Shown: positions 46,374-58,335 of the stretch, piece by piece
Position numbering within the stretch: position 1 is the stretch's first letter
Layout of the letters: each line of letters begins with the position of its first letter
From: Erigeron canadensis
Lineage: Eukaryota > Streptophyta > Magnoliopsida > Asterales > Asteraceae
Direction of reading: 5' to 3'
Assembly (NCBI RefSeq): GCF_010389155.1
Contig: NC_057768.1
Span: 27,103,966-27,167,965, forward strand
Length of the DNA stretch: 64,000 nt
The notes under the pieces: generated by a model
Seen by the model: the letters and a program-made list of their open reading frames with translations, nothing else
Told to the model about the DNA's origin: nothing
The model's database searches: none
Made by a program: the position numbers and the translations under genes

Positions 46374-46999
46374 GTTTATGACTATCAAAGTGAAAAATGT
46401 GTGTCAAAACACAATTTGATATGGCTTGAAACACGTGAGGTGTGGTTGATCTACCAAGAATATATATATGTTTTTAGGTATATATAATGGATAGAGGAAT
46501 ATATTTTAAGTGTATATATATGTTTTTAACCCACTCAGTCAGCGGGTATTGAGCTAGATTGTATTCACTAATGTTGCTTATATGTTTTTAGGAATGTTCT
46601 TCTTGCTTACTTTTGACTTGGATATCTTAGGAAAAGAGAAATGCTTGATGTCGAAATGAACGGAAGTGCAATGCTGATGTAGACGGCCGTGGAGGGATCT
46701 ATTATGTTTAGCTAATGATTTGGTTTATTATTTTTGTATTTCATATGATAATTCTACTTTTAAAGCTTTATTTAGGGTGATTTAGTTTGTTATATATTGT
46801 AGTGATGTTTTGTTTTTAACTTGGAATGTTGTTGCTGCTAAGTTAATTTTATCAAAGTTTTCCTATAAATTTGGTGTGTTTTTATTCTTGTGATATTGGT
46901 GTGGTCAATAATTATAGTGTTTTGTAATGTGAAGTTGATAGTTGGAGGAAAACAAAAAACAAAACTGGGATTTTATTATTAATTTGGCGGCAGTAGGAA

Positions 47000-47190
47000 A
47001 GGGGGTTCTAAACAAAGAGGCGGGTTCTATTGTATCTTAATAAGATCCGGTTGTTTTTGTAAAGGACTCGGTTCTTAAGCGGGTCTTATTATCAAAAAGG
47101 GCTCGGTTGTTAAGCGGGTCTTATTATCATTCAAATAGGACTCCCCGCATAAGACCCGCCTCTTAAGCGGGTTCCATTAGTGTTTTTAAC
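47000..47190. repeat. CACTA right subterminal repeats
   Basis: Repeats of TTAAGCGGGTCTTATTATCA and CGGTTCTTAAGCGGGT, inverted relative to the left array, run up to about 30 bp before the terminal repeat. Confidence 0.75.
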
Positions 47191-47224
47191 CGGGATATAT
47201 TTAGGAGTTTGTAGTAGTGAAAGT

Positions 47225-48840
47225 TCTGAATGTGTGTTATACTTATCAGCAAAAAAATTATGATGTCCTTTTCATTCATGTACCTTGGTGTTACATTGGT
47301 TTAATTTAGAATAAATTTTGTAAAGTTCTAAATAACTTTCAGGATATTTGAAATGCACAAGCAATTCAATACAGAATGTCTCTTTGTATATATGTTTGTG
47401 TCAACTGGATTGGATCAATTAGCTGTATGAGCCATTATTTCAGAGCCAGAAGTCAATGGCTCGATCTTTATACCCTGTCGGTCAGATGTATTTTTTCTAT
47501 TTTTGGTAGAATATGAAAACGGCTTTTCTATCTCAGGTAAAATTTAGAGTGTTTATATTTCAACTCCCCCACTATCAAAGACAATATTAAGATTTATAAT
47601 CCATAAAAACAGCATTAGATGTTAGTTTTTTTGCTTATGTTTGTGTTTGAAGAATGCTTGTTGCGTAAAAATAAATGTGAGGAAACAATTTTCAACAAGC
47701 TTGTATATATTAATGAGTTTGAAAGTTGAATCCCAACATATATAATAGTAAATCAGACCAAAAGATTAGGCATGCAGTGGGATCATGGACTAGTAGCGAT
47801 TGTCAGTGTTAAAATATAAATTAGACGTACGATCATCATTAGTTAATAGTTAATTCTTCATCAACAAATAAGTTAATACAATATTGGAAATGTGATTAGT
47901 TAAAGTGGGCAAGTAATGATGAAGAGATTAGGCGATTGAGAGCATAGATGAAGGGGGGTCCTTGTGCCCACAACTTTGCTTTAGAAACTAGACTTCACCC
48001 AACCTTTTTAATTTCTTTTTCTTGTCACATGTAGATGTCCAAAGTTTTTTTGGTCCCCCCCATTCCCCAAGTATCAATGACTATATCATAATTCACAATA
48101 TATATCAATGACTATATCATAATTCACAATATATCGGTTGCGAATTGGCGGGTTGCTATCTAACAAATAACCGAAAACCATGTAAAGAGTACTGCAACGA
48201 AAAGTTGAAAACGAGATAATCCACGACAATTCAATATAATGTTAAGGAAAATTAGTAAACAACGAATAAATTGGATGATCAAAAATCTCTGAAGGCACGT
48301 AACGCTTTCAGATTGAATAAATTTGGTGATTATGTGTACAATCAGAGATTTGGTGGTTATGAAACTAAAATATCTAACATATAAATGAGCAAGAGTAGAA
48401 CACTTCCGATGGTATAAAGACCGAATCCTATATAAAGAAATAAACACATGAAACACTCTCGAGAAAAAGAAAATTTATGATAAAGATTGCTTCAATATTT
48501 ATATGCTACCTCTAAAGTCCAACCACAATGGATATATTAGTTGATTGAAATCCCATCATTTACGTTATCACAATTGGGTTATGTTCGATTTTACTATGTA
48601 TTGGATTAGTCGATTAGAGGGTGCAAGTCCCAAGCAGAATGACATGTTTATCATCAATTATCATTCGTTTTGCATTTAATGTACAAATCTTCGTTGAAAC
48701 TTTACCTATTTTAGGAATAACTATATTAAAAAAAGTTTCAAATTAAACCTTTAAATTTGATAAATATACATAACCCCAGAATTTTACATAATTTTCCTGA
48801 AGTACACATTTTTTTTTACCTAAGATAGATACAGCTGCAT
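47225..48840. other. Intergenic DNA
   Basis: No gene is supported. A 31-bp tandem duplication (TATCAATGACTATATCATAA...) occupies 48072-48133. Confidence 0.5.
48072..48133. repeat. Two tandem 31-bp units
   Basis: TATCAATGACTATATCATAA with its following bases is repeated with a 31-bp period (48072 and 48103). Confidence 0.85.
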
Positions 48841-48842
48841 GC

Positions 48843-49552
48843 TGTTGGGTTATATAACTATTATCAAATCAAATCACAAAGCACGCAGCGGAAGACAAGA
48901 TCTATGTAGTTTAATTAACTAACCAAGATAGAAAACGTGTACCTTAAATTGGAGAGAATAAAGCAAGAAACCTTTATGATAAGGTTTGAATTAAACCTCT
49001 TTACGATTGCACACACAACGTTGGAATGTATGTATGCTAGTACTTGATCACGAACCGAACAACCCTTTGTTCCTAGCTCTAAATTTCGACCCAAACAAAA
49101 ACCCAGAAATCCTATTTCTTGTTGTAGTCGATCGAACCAAAGAGAGAAAGAAGAAGAGATTTTTAGGGTTTTAGAAAACCTAATGAATTGTGTGTAGAAA
49201 AACAATTAGATTAGGCGTCTATTTATAGTGTTTAGGAAACTTGATGACCAAGTTTAGGGTTTGTGAAACCCTTGGACGACCGGCCCCCCCTCTAGAACAA
49301 TCTAGAGGGTTTCCTAATTGTTTCCTAATTCCAACTCTTCTTCGTTAAGTCCGTTAGTTAAGTACCGTTAACTATTAACTCTTTTAACGGACCTCCGTTA
49401 GTTTTTCGTGATCAAATTAATTAATAAATTACATTTAATATATTAAATTTAATTTATTAATTAATTTATAGTTATATTCACGTTGAGGTGTGACCCTGTA
49501 GGCTTAAATATTTTTCGGACATACGTTCATTTTACGTGATCATATTCCAACA
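48843..49552 (-). mobile_element. Solo LTR (710 bp) with perfect CATGC target duplication
   Basis: The ends are TGTTGG...CCAACA on both strands, flanked by CATGC at 48838-48842 and 49553-49557. On the minus strand there is a CTATAAATAGACG promoter box (near 49208-49220). It contains the repeated phrases TTAACGGA/TCCGTTA and an AT-rich inverted stretch (49410-49470). No primer site or polypurine tract adjoins it, so it is solo. Its sequence is different from the Copia LTRs at 16.9-21.6 kb. The open frame at 48915-49205 is LTR leader. Confidence 0.88.
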
Positions 49553-49559
49553 CATGCTT

Positions 49560-50930
49560 TATCTAAGCTTTTCTCTGAACATAAATGATACATTTTCATG
49601 TCTAACATTCATGTAATCTGGTACTAGCCTGGTGCATGTTGAGATCGATCACCACAATAGGGTTGGCTCAATAAGCCTAATCTACTACTACACGAATGGA
49701 TGAGATGTCTACTGTTGACAAACTATAATCACTCACTGAATATTACTCGCCGTATTGTTTATATATACGAGTCTTCCAACTCTCAAAAATGCCTTTTCTC
49801 ACTGAATAATGAACTCGTTAAAACATCTAATGACTCCTATATATAGGCAACCTACCAGAATAATTATTTTTTACTAAAACCAACGTGCGATGAGGATTTT
49901 GGGCTATTTAAGACAACCTTGTATCCATGTAATGCGGACGGATTAAGGGCTTCTCGATGGGTTTTGATCTTCATATGTATTCTGAGGATTTTATGTAATC
50001 TCTGTTGATTTGTCGGCGATTGTGATTATGTAAGACATCAAGAAAAGAAAAAGAGTGTGATGCATGTCTCAAGTTCGCTGAGTACACTTATATTTTAAGG
50101 TGTTAGGCATTGTTGTTGGAATATTTTTAGATACACATGGAAAGGTCAAGTTAAACACCATAAGTTCTAGTATAGCAGTATGATCAGAAAGGATGTTGAA
50201 ATCAATACAAGCCTTAGTTTGTACTTTGTACTCTGTTGATCAACCTTAGCGAAAGCATATTCACAAGTGCTGGACACCTTATGGGATGAGTGGATGACCT
50301 CTTATTTGATTCGATTCGATTCAGTTTTGATATTCAAATACCGAAGCTCAAGTGATGAATTCATTATTCACAATTGTTGTTTGCCGATAGTTAATCCATC
50401 CCAATATAGATGTTCAAATCTAAGTCTTTTTTATATTACTTTGACCGTAAATATTTTCGTTTTTTTATATAAAATTTGATATACAATATATGAATGAATT
50501 GAGTTTTAAGTGTATTTTTCACTGATATAACTTTCATCAAGTGTTATATAACACAAATAAATATATTTACGGACAAAATTGTTAAAATTTGACTTTGAAA
50601 TTAAAGTCAAAATAAGACATTTGAATAAGGACTCCGGTATGAAAGAAAAAGAATTTGGTATGTTTCTTTAATAAGCTCCTTCAAGATCAAACATCTTTTA
50701 AAGTTATTTCTAACATAAGTCATGTTGGTTATTTTGTGAGTGGAAGAAGTGACCTCTCTTATTAAGATCACTTTTTAAATCTCTTTCACAGCTCTTCCTA
50801 AATGTCATATTAGTTTTTCTAAATTCAAGTACTACTTTTAGCATGAAGACCTCTTCCTCACCTCTTACTAAATTTTTTTTATTCTATTTTATTTTTACCC
50901 AAATATTAATAAATTATTTATCTAAAATTA
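49560..50930. other. Intergenic DNA
   Basis: No gene or terminal repeat was recognised. Confidence 0.45.
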
Positions 50931-50939
50931 ATAAAACTT

Positions 50940-51224
50940 TTATAAAAATAAAAACACCGCATATAAATTAAACATTACAATACATAAATAATTTAAACCA
51001 ACTAATACATAATTAAAATTAAAAATAAAGTAATGAGAAAACAAACGATGTGCGACTTTGGTGTGATTTCTACATATGGTTCTTCTTGGTATTTTTGGCA
51101 CCCTTGAGGATTCGGCTTCTTTTTGTTCTTCATTTTCTAAGAAAGTAGCAAATGTTTGTAACAAGTCGGGATTCGTATATTTACTTATATATGAACGCGA
51201 ATCATTGTCATCTGAGCTCGACAT
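50940..51224 (-). pseudogene. Remnant of PIF/Harbinger-type transposase N-terminus
   Basis: From an ATG at 51224 the minus strand encodes MSSSDDNDSR... followed by SSRVPKIPRRTICRNHTKVAHRLFSHYF. This resembles the N-terminal segment of plant PIF/Harbinger (ALP1-like) transposases, where a basic 'pRRy..Rdr..a..rL..dYF' stretch precedes the catalytic domain. After the YF the sequence diverges and the DDE domain is absent. This is probably a coding trace kept inside a Harbinger-derived MITE; the terminal repeats were not found. Confidence 0.4.
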
Positions 51225-51959
51225 GGTGGTTAATATGTTTGATTGTTTGATATGAAAATGTTTGAATGATAGTATGATACGTGAAATGGTATGTTGTCTT
51301 TGATTGATTATTGAAAAATGATGGTGTTTATATAGATATAAATATATGTATATATACAAAATTTAGCTGTTAGGTTTTAAAAAACAAGTTTTTTTTTAAA
51401 CGGTCGAACAAACGCTCCTCAGGCCCCCACACATTTCATCCAGCTCCTTATTTCCAAACGATCCTCATTTCGCCGAGATGGATGAGGTGCGTAGCATTAA
51501 CGTGGTTTAGGACGAGGGCCATGACAAATTCGTCATTCGCTTATTACGAGCGGCCTAATAAAATAAAGGGACGACGACCCAAAATGGATGACGCATTTTG
51601 TGTTACTCTTACAAAACACCAACATGATAGAAACCCATTTTTATAGGATCTTGATCCACAAGTTTGAGCCGGATACTTTTTGGGTACGTACAGAGTGTTT
51701 GGACAAAATATTTAATTTGGCCTATAACTGGCCCATAAACTTTGAGTTTCCTCTAATACATTATACATATCATGGTCTTTTGTAACAACACACAACTAGA
51801 TCAATACTCGGTCGGTAACCGAGTTACCAAGTAAATTTAAAAGCCTTTTTACTCATAAATAAAGTTTATTATGAAATTGAGCATAATGTTAAAATAAAGT
51901 CTTATATTTGCACAACTTTTGATATAACATATATAGAGTCGGTGTGATGTATATTAAAA

Positions 51960-52460
51960 TTGTCAATACTCGACCTTGTTAGAAATTCGACTTGAAACCG
52001 ACTTGGAAAAACTGGGTTAGAGTTGTGAATCTCGACCTAGTAACCCACCAACTTGATTTTTGTGGGTCAGGGTTAGGTTGACCTTTTGGTTTAATAAGTC
52101 AACCCGTCAACCCAAAAATAATTAAATTTATATAATGTTTTTTAATAGGTCGACCCGTCAAGTTATTTGATCCGACAATCCACAACTCATTTTGACTTCA
52201 AATCAACCTGTCAACCCACCAATCCATATTACTTGAGGTCAACCCACCAACCCATTTAATACGCCAACCTATCAACCCACCAACTCATGTGACATGAAAT
52301 TAACCCACCAACCCATTGCATAACCGATTTTTTTGTGTTAATGGCCGGGTTCGGGTTGACAGGTTGTGGCTGAGATTTTCACGTTGATTTTGATATCAAG
52401 TCGGGTTCGGGGTGGTTATTTTCAACCCGTTAACCTAAACCAGTTAACCCAAACCTGTTA
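51960..52460. repeat. CAACCCACCAACCC-rich repeat region
   Basis: Variants of TCAACCCACCAACCCAT, GTCAACCC and, inverted, GGGTTGAC recur over about 500 bp, with AGTCGGGTTCGGG near the right side. The motif density and mixed orientation resemble the subterminal repeats of hAT-like elements in this window, but no termini or target duplication were resolved. Confidence 0.55.
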
Positions 52461-52899
52461 TAATTATGCTATAACTATATATATATATATATTTTATTTT
52501 TTGTTCTATATAAAGTTATTTACCCGTGCATTGGAAATTTTAAATCCGATGTTTGGTGAAGTGGACCATCGTCACCCTCACCTGTGTTCATAAGTAAGGT
52601 TTATAAGCATCGATCAGTTTGATTTAAATCAAAATTTAAATCTTTTTTTAACCATCTTACGCATTGTGGGGATACGATTCTTGTTTATATTGTCGCATCG
52701 TATTTATACATTGATGTAATATCTATAATTTTCAATTTTGATTCTTGATTTTCGATATTGATTTTGGTATCACATTTCATGTTTGTAGAATTGACCAACT
52801 CTAAATTGAAGTAAGCTTTTGTTTATAAATTGAACATCCATACTTTTACCCACATTTCATTTCAAATGGTATTACTGTTATGGGTGAAATTTCAGATTT

Positions 52900-53780
52900 C
52901 ATTATCTTGGGACCTCAAGATCATGGACCTTCAGGATCTTGACATGCCTTGACAAATTACTAACGATAAACTTCAAGTATTGTTTCTATGAGAATATTAT
53001 GCAGGTAGCTTGATATTTATCACAAGGGAAATATCTCTAACGGTACAAAAGAGATTCAACACATGTCTTATTTGATCAACACGCAAAGAAGACTTAGTCC
53101 AGCATCATAATCGGACTTCAAGAGGAATTCAGCATGAGGAGAATATCTTCAAACAGCTACAATATCAGTCAAGATATGCTCCAACGTTCACTAGATGAAG
53201 ACCAGGAGGATCCCTGTAATTTCAGAAAATTAGTTACTAGGATGCTTTATATAAACGAGGACCTGATCGATCATAGGATATACAACGTTACACACACTCA
53301 CATATTTACTTGCTTATTTTCTCTGCTCATACTTGTAAACAACCAACACACTTTTCTTTACTTAGAAAGATCGATCAAGTCGCTCTATCATTGTAACCAA
53401 TTTACACCATTAATAAAAGAACAAGGCAGGGATGATTGCTTCCTCCCGGGGTTTTTATGCCGGCAATCCATAAAGGATTAAGGGCTTTTTCTCGATAACA
53501 AATCTCGGTGTTCTTTGTTACTTTCTCTTTATTTTCCGCATTTATTTACGATTATCTTTCTTTATCTTTCTTAATCTATCTTATATTTGATTATATAGTT
53601 ATTTGCGAAATCTTTTGACTACCTTCTTTTGTTTAAGTCTACATAATCTTGATTTATCATACTTATTTTAAACGCATCTTTGAATCTAAACTAATTTTAC
53701 ATCCCTTAACCTCACAAACGAAAGTTTGGTTACATAATTGATCTAAGTCTTCAAGGTTGATTATCTTAGAAATTTTTGAC
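52900..53780 (+). mobile_element. Candidate gypsy-type LTR fragment
   Basis: A TATA-type sequence GCTTTATATAAACGAGG (near 53244) is followed by polyadenylation-like TTAATAAAAGAAC (near 53412). A GC-rich stretch CTCCCGGGGTTTTTATGCCGG and CGGTGTTCTTTGTTAC come next, which together resemble the R-U5 part of a plant gypsy LTR. No paired LTR, primer site or target duplication was found. The open frame at 53134-53481 is probably part of it. Confidence 0.35.
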
Positions 53781-53784
53781 CAAA

Positions 53785-54780
53785 ACAATAGTTAAAAAGA
53801 CTACTTGAACAGATTAACCGATATATGGCAAATATGTGTGTGAATATCCATCATTCTTTGTGTTTCTTCTTATTTTTGATATTTATGTAAATTGGCATCC
53901 CTAAAGGTATAATGGGGTTAAGACTTAACATCCATCATATTCATGTACAACCAATAACAGTGACAAGGAATACAAGTGAATTGGCAACACAACAAATGCT
54001 AATAAATCCAAAAGCTAAGGATATGCTCCTTTATTCGCTATACAATGGTGGGTTATAGATGACCCTGGGCCAGCTGCAAAACACTGCAGAAAATAGATAC
54101 AACATTTATATCTAAGTCATTAGTAGCAAAACTGGCATTTCCTTTACATTCTTCCCAAATATATCTGATCCCCACTACTTCAAGAATCTCTAACTTTGTG
54201 GGTAAGTCCAAACACATTCTAGCTCATTTTGCAAGCTTGCTTCAATTGACTTTGATGGTGATTGTTTCATAAAGATGATATCTACAATTTGTACAACAAC
54301 ACTACTTCATTGATTGACATTGATCTTTACATATATCTGTATATAAGCATCGACCTCTTTGTTCAAAATAGATGGCTACTTAAATTTATATCTTATCCTA
54401 AACTCGTTAGCTTAAAATAAGTCCGGTCTTTCTCATTAGGCAAACATCCAAGAACCACAAGCACATTGATGTTCGACACAAACATGTGATATTATTCGGC
54501 TTTTCTAACTTCAAGTCAAGTCTCTTTGTTGAAGTTAGACTTTCAACGACGCGTTATCCTATCCATCCGTCTACCAAATAACATGCTAAATATGCTAAAA
54601 ACAAGTAATACTAAACACATTGTGTACACATAAAAACTATCAATTATATGTAGAATTTATTCATATACATTAAACAACATAGCAGAACCAAAATAAGACC
54701 AAACATTATATGCAACATAACAATAAACAAAAAGAGACCAACTTAACAAGAAATAACTAAAGAAAACTGACCCCAATTTT
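53785..54780. other. Intergenic DNA, 3' side of the AUF-like gene
   Basis: No gene is recognised. The last few hundred bases before 54783 presumably hold the 3' UTR of the minus-strand F-box gene. Confidence 0.45.
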
Positions 54781-54782
54781 CG

Positions 54783-55846
54783 TCAAAACGAATCCATCTC
54801 AAGCAGATAACTCCTACGTTTAATAAGTTTCGCGACCGCCTCACCATACACACCCTCAAACCCTCTATCACCCGATACCAATACTTGGTCCCACTTTTCC
54901 TCATCCTCGACACTGCTACCAATACTAGTCGGTCTAACCACGACTAATGTAGCCCCTTCTAAAACCACGCCATTCGACAACTCTAACCTCGCCTCGTGCC
55001 TCATTCGCATCCAAACCGCCGGCACTCTAGTCCTATTACTTCTCCACCATACCCCACCATTTAATTCCCCCCTTGTTCCTCCTCATTAGTCCCTTCCCTA
55101 ACTTCGTTAAAATCGTCTCGAAATTCATTTATACCGAATTCGTTCATAATTACTACCCCTTCCCCTTCTTTATCCATCACAATTAACTTTTTTAAATTAC
55201 TATTTTCTTTCACAATCTCTCTTGCCATAAAATGTCTAGCAGAAGCCGCAATTAATGCACTTATTGTCCAAACTACCCTTGTCTTTAACCCGCCGCCGCC
55301 GCCTAAATCGCCTTCTCCGCCGCCGCCGCACCGGAAACCCAAAATCACACAACTTTTTAAACTTTTTCCAAACTCAGCTTTCCATTTAATCCCAACACGT
55401 TTTTCTAATCTTAAATCACCGTTTGGTAACTCAATCACAAGTTCTTTAACTTTTTCAAATTCTCTCAAAATCGCCGCCGGCGAGTTTTGGGTCAAAACTT
55501 GCCGGTTTTCTACATCATTTGGGACGGAAATCAAGTCGTGGATTAACTTCACGATGGATTTGATGAAACCCATTACAGGGGATGGATCATTTTCGTCATC
55601 CGAATCAACTGAGTTGATGACTCGGTCGACTCGGAGTGTTAGTGAGTCAGATTGTGGGACTAGTGAGTTGAACCGACGAGACACGGCTCGGCATCGGGTT
55701 AATGTTTTTATGTCGGAAATGTTGTTGAAGATTGTTAAGATTATTGGGTCTGGTAGATGGTCAAAGATGTCGGCGTCGTCGGCTGTGAAATTGGTTTGTT
55801 CCGATGATGGATCTCCGGTGAGCATTGAGGAAAGTGAAGATGCCAT
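54783..55846 (-). CDS. AUF1-like: AUF-type F-box protein, reading frame broken by a 1-base shift
   Basis: The first frame (55846 to 55061) starts MASSLSSMLT and has an F-box at about residues 27-62 (DIFDHLPDPIILTIFNNISD, then KTLTRCRAVSRRFNSL). It ends EEEQGGN-stop. The family's C-terminal part continues in another frame from 55060 to 54783: VWWRSNRTRVPAVWMRM...LIKRRSYLLEMDSF. A six-C run at 55067-55072 (six G in gene sense) marks the junction. One extra base there would give about 354 residues, close to Arabidopsis AUF1/AUF2. AUF proteins are substrate receptors of SCF ubiquitin ligases induced by auxin (family knowledge). The break may be a sequencing error in a homopolymer or a true recent lesion; if true, the protein loses its conserved C-terminus. 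A Gly/Glu-rich linker (about 172-186) is normal low complexity. Confidence 0.85.
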
Positions 55847-56390
55847 TAGGGGTGGTGGGTTTGACCGTTGACTTTTTATAGAAGCGAGGGAGAGAGAGAT
55901 GGGGAAGAGGGGAAAGGGGAGTTTTATTGTAATTGGGTGATTTGCCGGCTTTTGATATTTATTGGGACTTATTATATTCCGTACTTTTTATGTTTCAAAT
56001 CCGACCATATTTTACAAAATTTTTAATTTTTTAATTTTTTTAATTGTATATTTCAAACAACAATTATTACGAAATAGACGTGTATATGTTAATCCAATAG
56101 TAGTTAATCAAATAGTCGTGCCTTGGCTATAGTATGTCGATGATTTGTACATTACCATTTCGTCGTACAATATCATAACATATCTATACCCACACATAAT
56201 ACTAGGCAATCACGATGGGGAAAAAAGGGATCGTTAGGCAATTACGGTGGCGTAGTATAGACCTGATCATTAACGAATGTTTGTAAAAAAAGTCAGAATG
56301 TCTCATTTACTATTAACTCATAACTAGTCTCTTTTAGCGTCACCCGAAAATTACCGATCAATAACCAATCCCTTACAAAACTCTAAGTAC
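55847..56390. other. Upstream region of the AUF-like gene
   Basis: The first 100 bases are purine-rich on the plus strand (leader-like for the minus-strand gene). CTATAAAAAG on the minus strand lies at 55872-55881, too close to the ATG to be its TATA box unless the leader is extremely short. No other gene is seen. Confidence 0.4.
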
Positions 56391-56394
56391 ATAA

Positions 56395-56430
56395 GGCTAT
56401 GTGGAGTGAGGCGTTAGCTTCAAGTGGCAC
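56395..56430. mobile_element. Isolated Harbinger-type terminal repeat
   Basis: TAA followed by GGCTATGTGGAGTGAGGCG closely resembles the left terminus of the Harbinger MITE at 62894 (GGCTATGCAGAGTGAAGCG). No inverted partner was found to the right, so the element is truncated or too diverged. Confidence 0.45.
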
Positions 56431-56699
56431 GTCCAAAAACGATTGGAAGACCCCGATACACCCATGGAGCGCCAGCTACACCGCACCTGGGGTCGTTATG
56501 GTCAAAAAAAATCTTTCTTTGTTCCATTTCGAACGCCCATGATGCTTGAGTTCCAAGGCTATACTAGCCGTTGGCAACATCTCTTTCCCACTTTTTTTTC
56601 CCCTTTAATTCATATATATACATTACCTATTTACATAAAAACACATATAAACACACACACTATTATCAAACAAACGCAAACACATACACTATATTGATA

Positions 56700-58100
56700 G
56701 TTATTTACCTAACAACTGTTTTTTAATGAAATTATTAACACACATTCATCAATTATTTTACATTAATAACCACACCAAGACCTTTGACGCCTACAAACAT
56801 TCATTTTTATTTTAAACACAACTTAACTAAAATAACATTACATTAAACAAAGACATAACAAATCCTATAAAAATAAAAACATGACAAGTTCTAAAAAAAA
56901 TAATAATATTACAAATTCTAAAAATAAGTACTACATTTAAATACTTAGTGAAACAAGGGTCTCCGAATTTAATGCACCGTTAAAACTACGAAACAAAATA
57001 ACGGGATAAATGTAGTTAAAGGGCGCCAAGCCTACTTCGAGTTGTAAAACTCTGTGATATTTGCTCGTCACAAAACACTTATTACCATTTGTCACATAAT
57101 GTGTTATAGAGCACCACAAACGAAAAAATGTTTTAATTATATTCCATTGCACCCCTTGGAGAACCCACAACTTAATTGTCATATCCCGATATCGATCTGG
57201 TGGCAGCAAACATGTAAAGCTCGTTTTCTCCTTGATTCTTCACTCCTATAATACACATTGACACCAAATACACAATCCTCACGTCTTATATACAAGCCTT
57301 TGAAATCATTAGGAGTGTTGGTGTACAGACCCATAGCATTGAGATAGATTATCTCTATAGAACTCACTGAAATTAGAAGATGGCTCTGAAAAACGCTTGA
57401 AAGCGATAGTGAGTGGATTCCAATGAAACAAATCGGATGTCAGATTGTGACAAACAAAATCGATTGGATGAATAGAGCAATTTTGGATGTCAATGAAGAA
57501 AGCCTCTTTTTAGAACAGTGTATTAGTTGGTTACTAGTTTAAACCCTAGCAGTGACATCCAAACGGGTAGTATGCTAGAGGTTGGAACCCGAAGGCGCCT
57601 TGGAGACTAAGGGCACGATAACACGGCTTCTGATTAGGTAAATTTAATGTACAAGATCAGTGTTCCCTTACAAAGACTGAAAGACGTGTCCTAAAACAAG
57701 GCATACCATGCCTCACAAACACTCTTAGAACGACCTACAATCTTTGGTGACGCCCTTTTTAGTATCTCAAATACGATTATTTCAGCGAAGAGTTCAACAA
57801 TATATGGTGTGTTTATTTGTGTGTTTAAATTGAGTGTTAAGAGGTTGTGGTATGTATGTGTTTATATTGTATAAAATAAATTATATCCGTTGAAGAGGGT
57901 GGGGCCCTCCAACGGTTGAAAACATATAAGAATCTTTCGCCCCAAATGTCACGCTAAACTTTGTTGTACTTTTACTACTTTGACACACCCCACACCGTAG
58001 GGGGCAGCGGTACCGCGCGGTGTAGGGCAGGGGGTGTTACCGTCCGTGCATCTTTCACCGGATGCCAACGCCCTAAGTAAATATACATACACGTTACTAA
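56700..58100. other. Intergenic DNA between the AUF-like and NHL-like genes
   Basis: Open frames at 56937-57367 have no recognisable domain and could be part of the truncated element that starts at 56395. A GC-rich patch (57985-58035) contains the 10-bp palindrome GCGGTACCGC and several GGTGTAGGG/CCCCACACC phrases. No gene is supported. Confidence 0.45.
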
Positions 58101-58103
58101 TTA

Positions 58104-58335
58104 CGAGCATGGTACCCGGGCAATGCGGTGGTGGTAGTGGATACGACGGTCTAGTATTGTTGGTAACGGTATTATTTCTGGTGGTGGTCTAGTTTCAAAC
58201 GGTGCAGGTTGATGTATTTAAAAAGATAATGGCTTAAATTGTTAATTATTAAAATAAATGTCAAAGGCAATTATGGTATTTCAAAGACAGAAAATACCAA
58301 AAATAAAAAGGGTTCTTTTGCTTTGAAAGATTAGA
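58104..58335 (-). mobile_element. Mini-Helitron (CTCG family), minus strand
   Basis: The minus-strand 5' end is TCTAATCTTTCAAAGC (plus 58335, preceded by A). The 3' end is GCATTGCCCGGGTACCATGCTCG followed by T (plus 58104). The interior aligns closely with the copy at 28812-29527, and here the site where that copy holds a solo LTR is intact (GACGGTCTAGTATTG). Confidence 0.6.

Larger units (their letters stand above)
41291..47219. mobile_element. CACTA DNA transposon, 5.9 kb, non-autonomous
   Basis: It starts with CACTACTACA and ends with the complement TGTAGTAGTG. Similarity between the inverted ends extends over about 28 bp. AAA direct repeats (41288-41290 and 47220-47222) give the 3-bp target duplication typical of CACTA elements. 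Subterminal repeats of the type ATAGAACCCGC / AAGACCCGCTTAAGAACC fill 41307-41500 and, inverted, 47000-47190; in CACTA elements such repeats bind the transposase (family knowledge). No intact transposase frame exists inside. The interior has exon-like pieces and a possible nested LTR. Confidence 0.9.

Noticed and set aside
54783..55025. A separate small gene of 80 codons
   Set aside because: It starts with GTG and is the C-terminal part of the AUF-type protein in a shifted frame.
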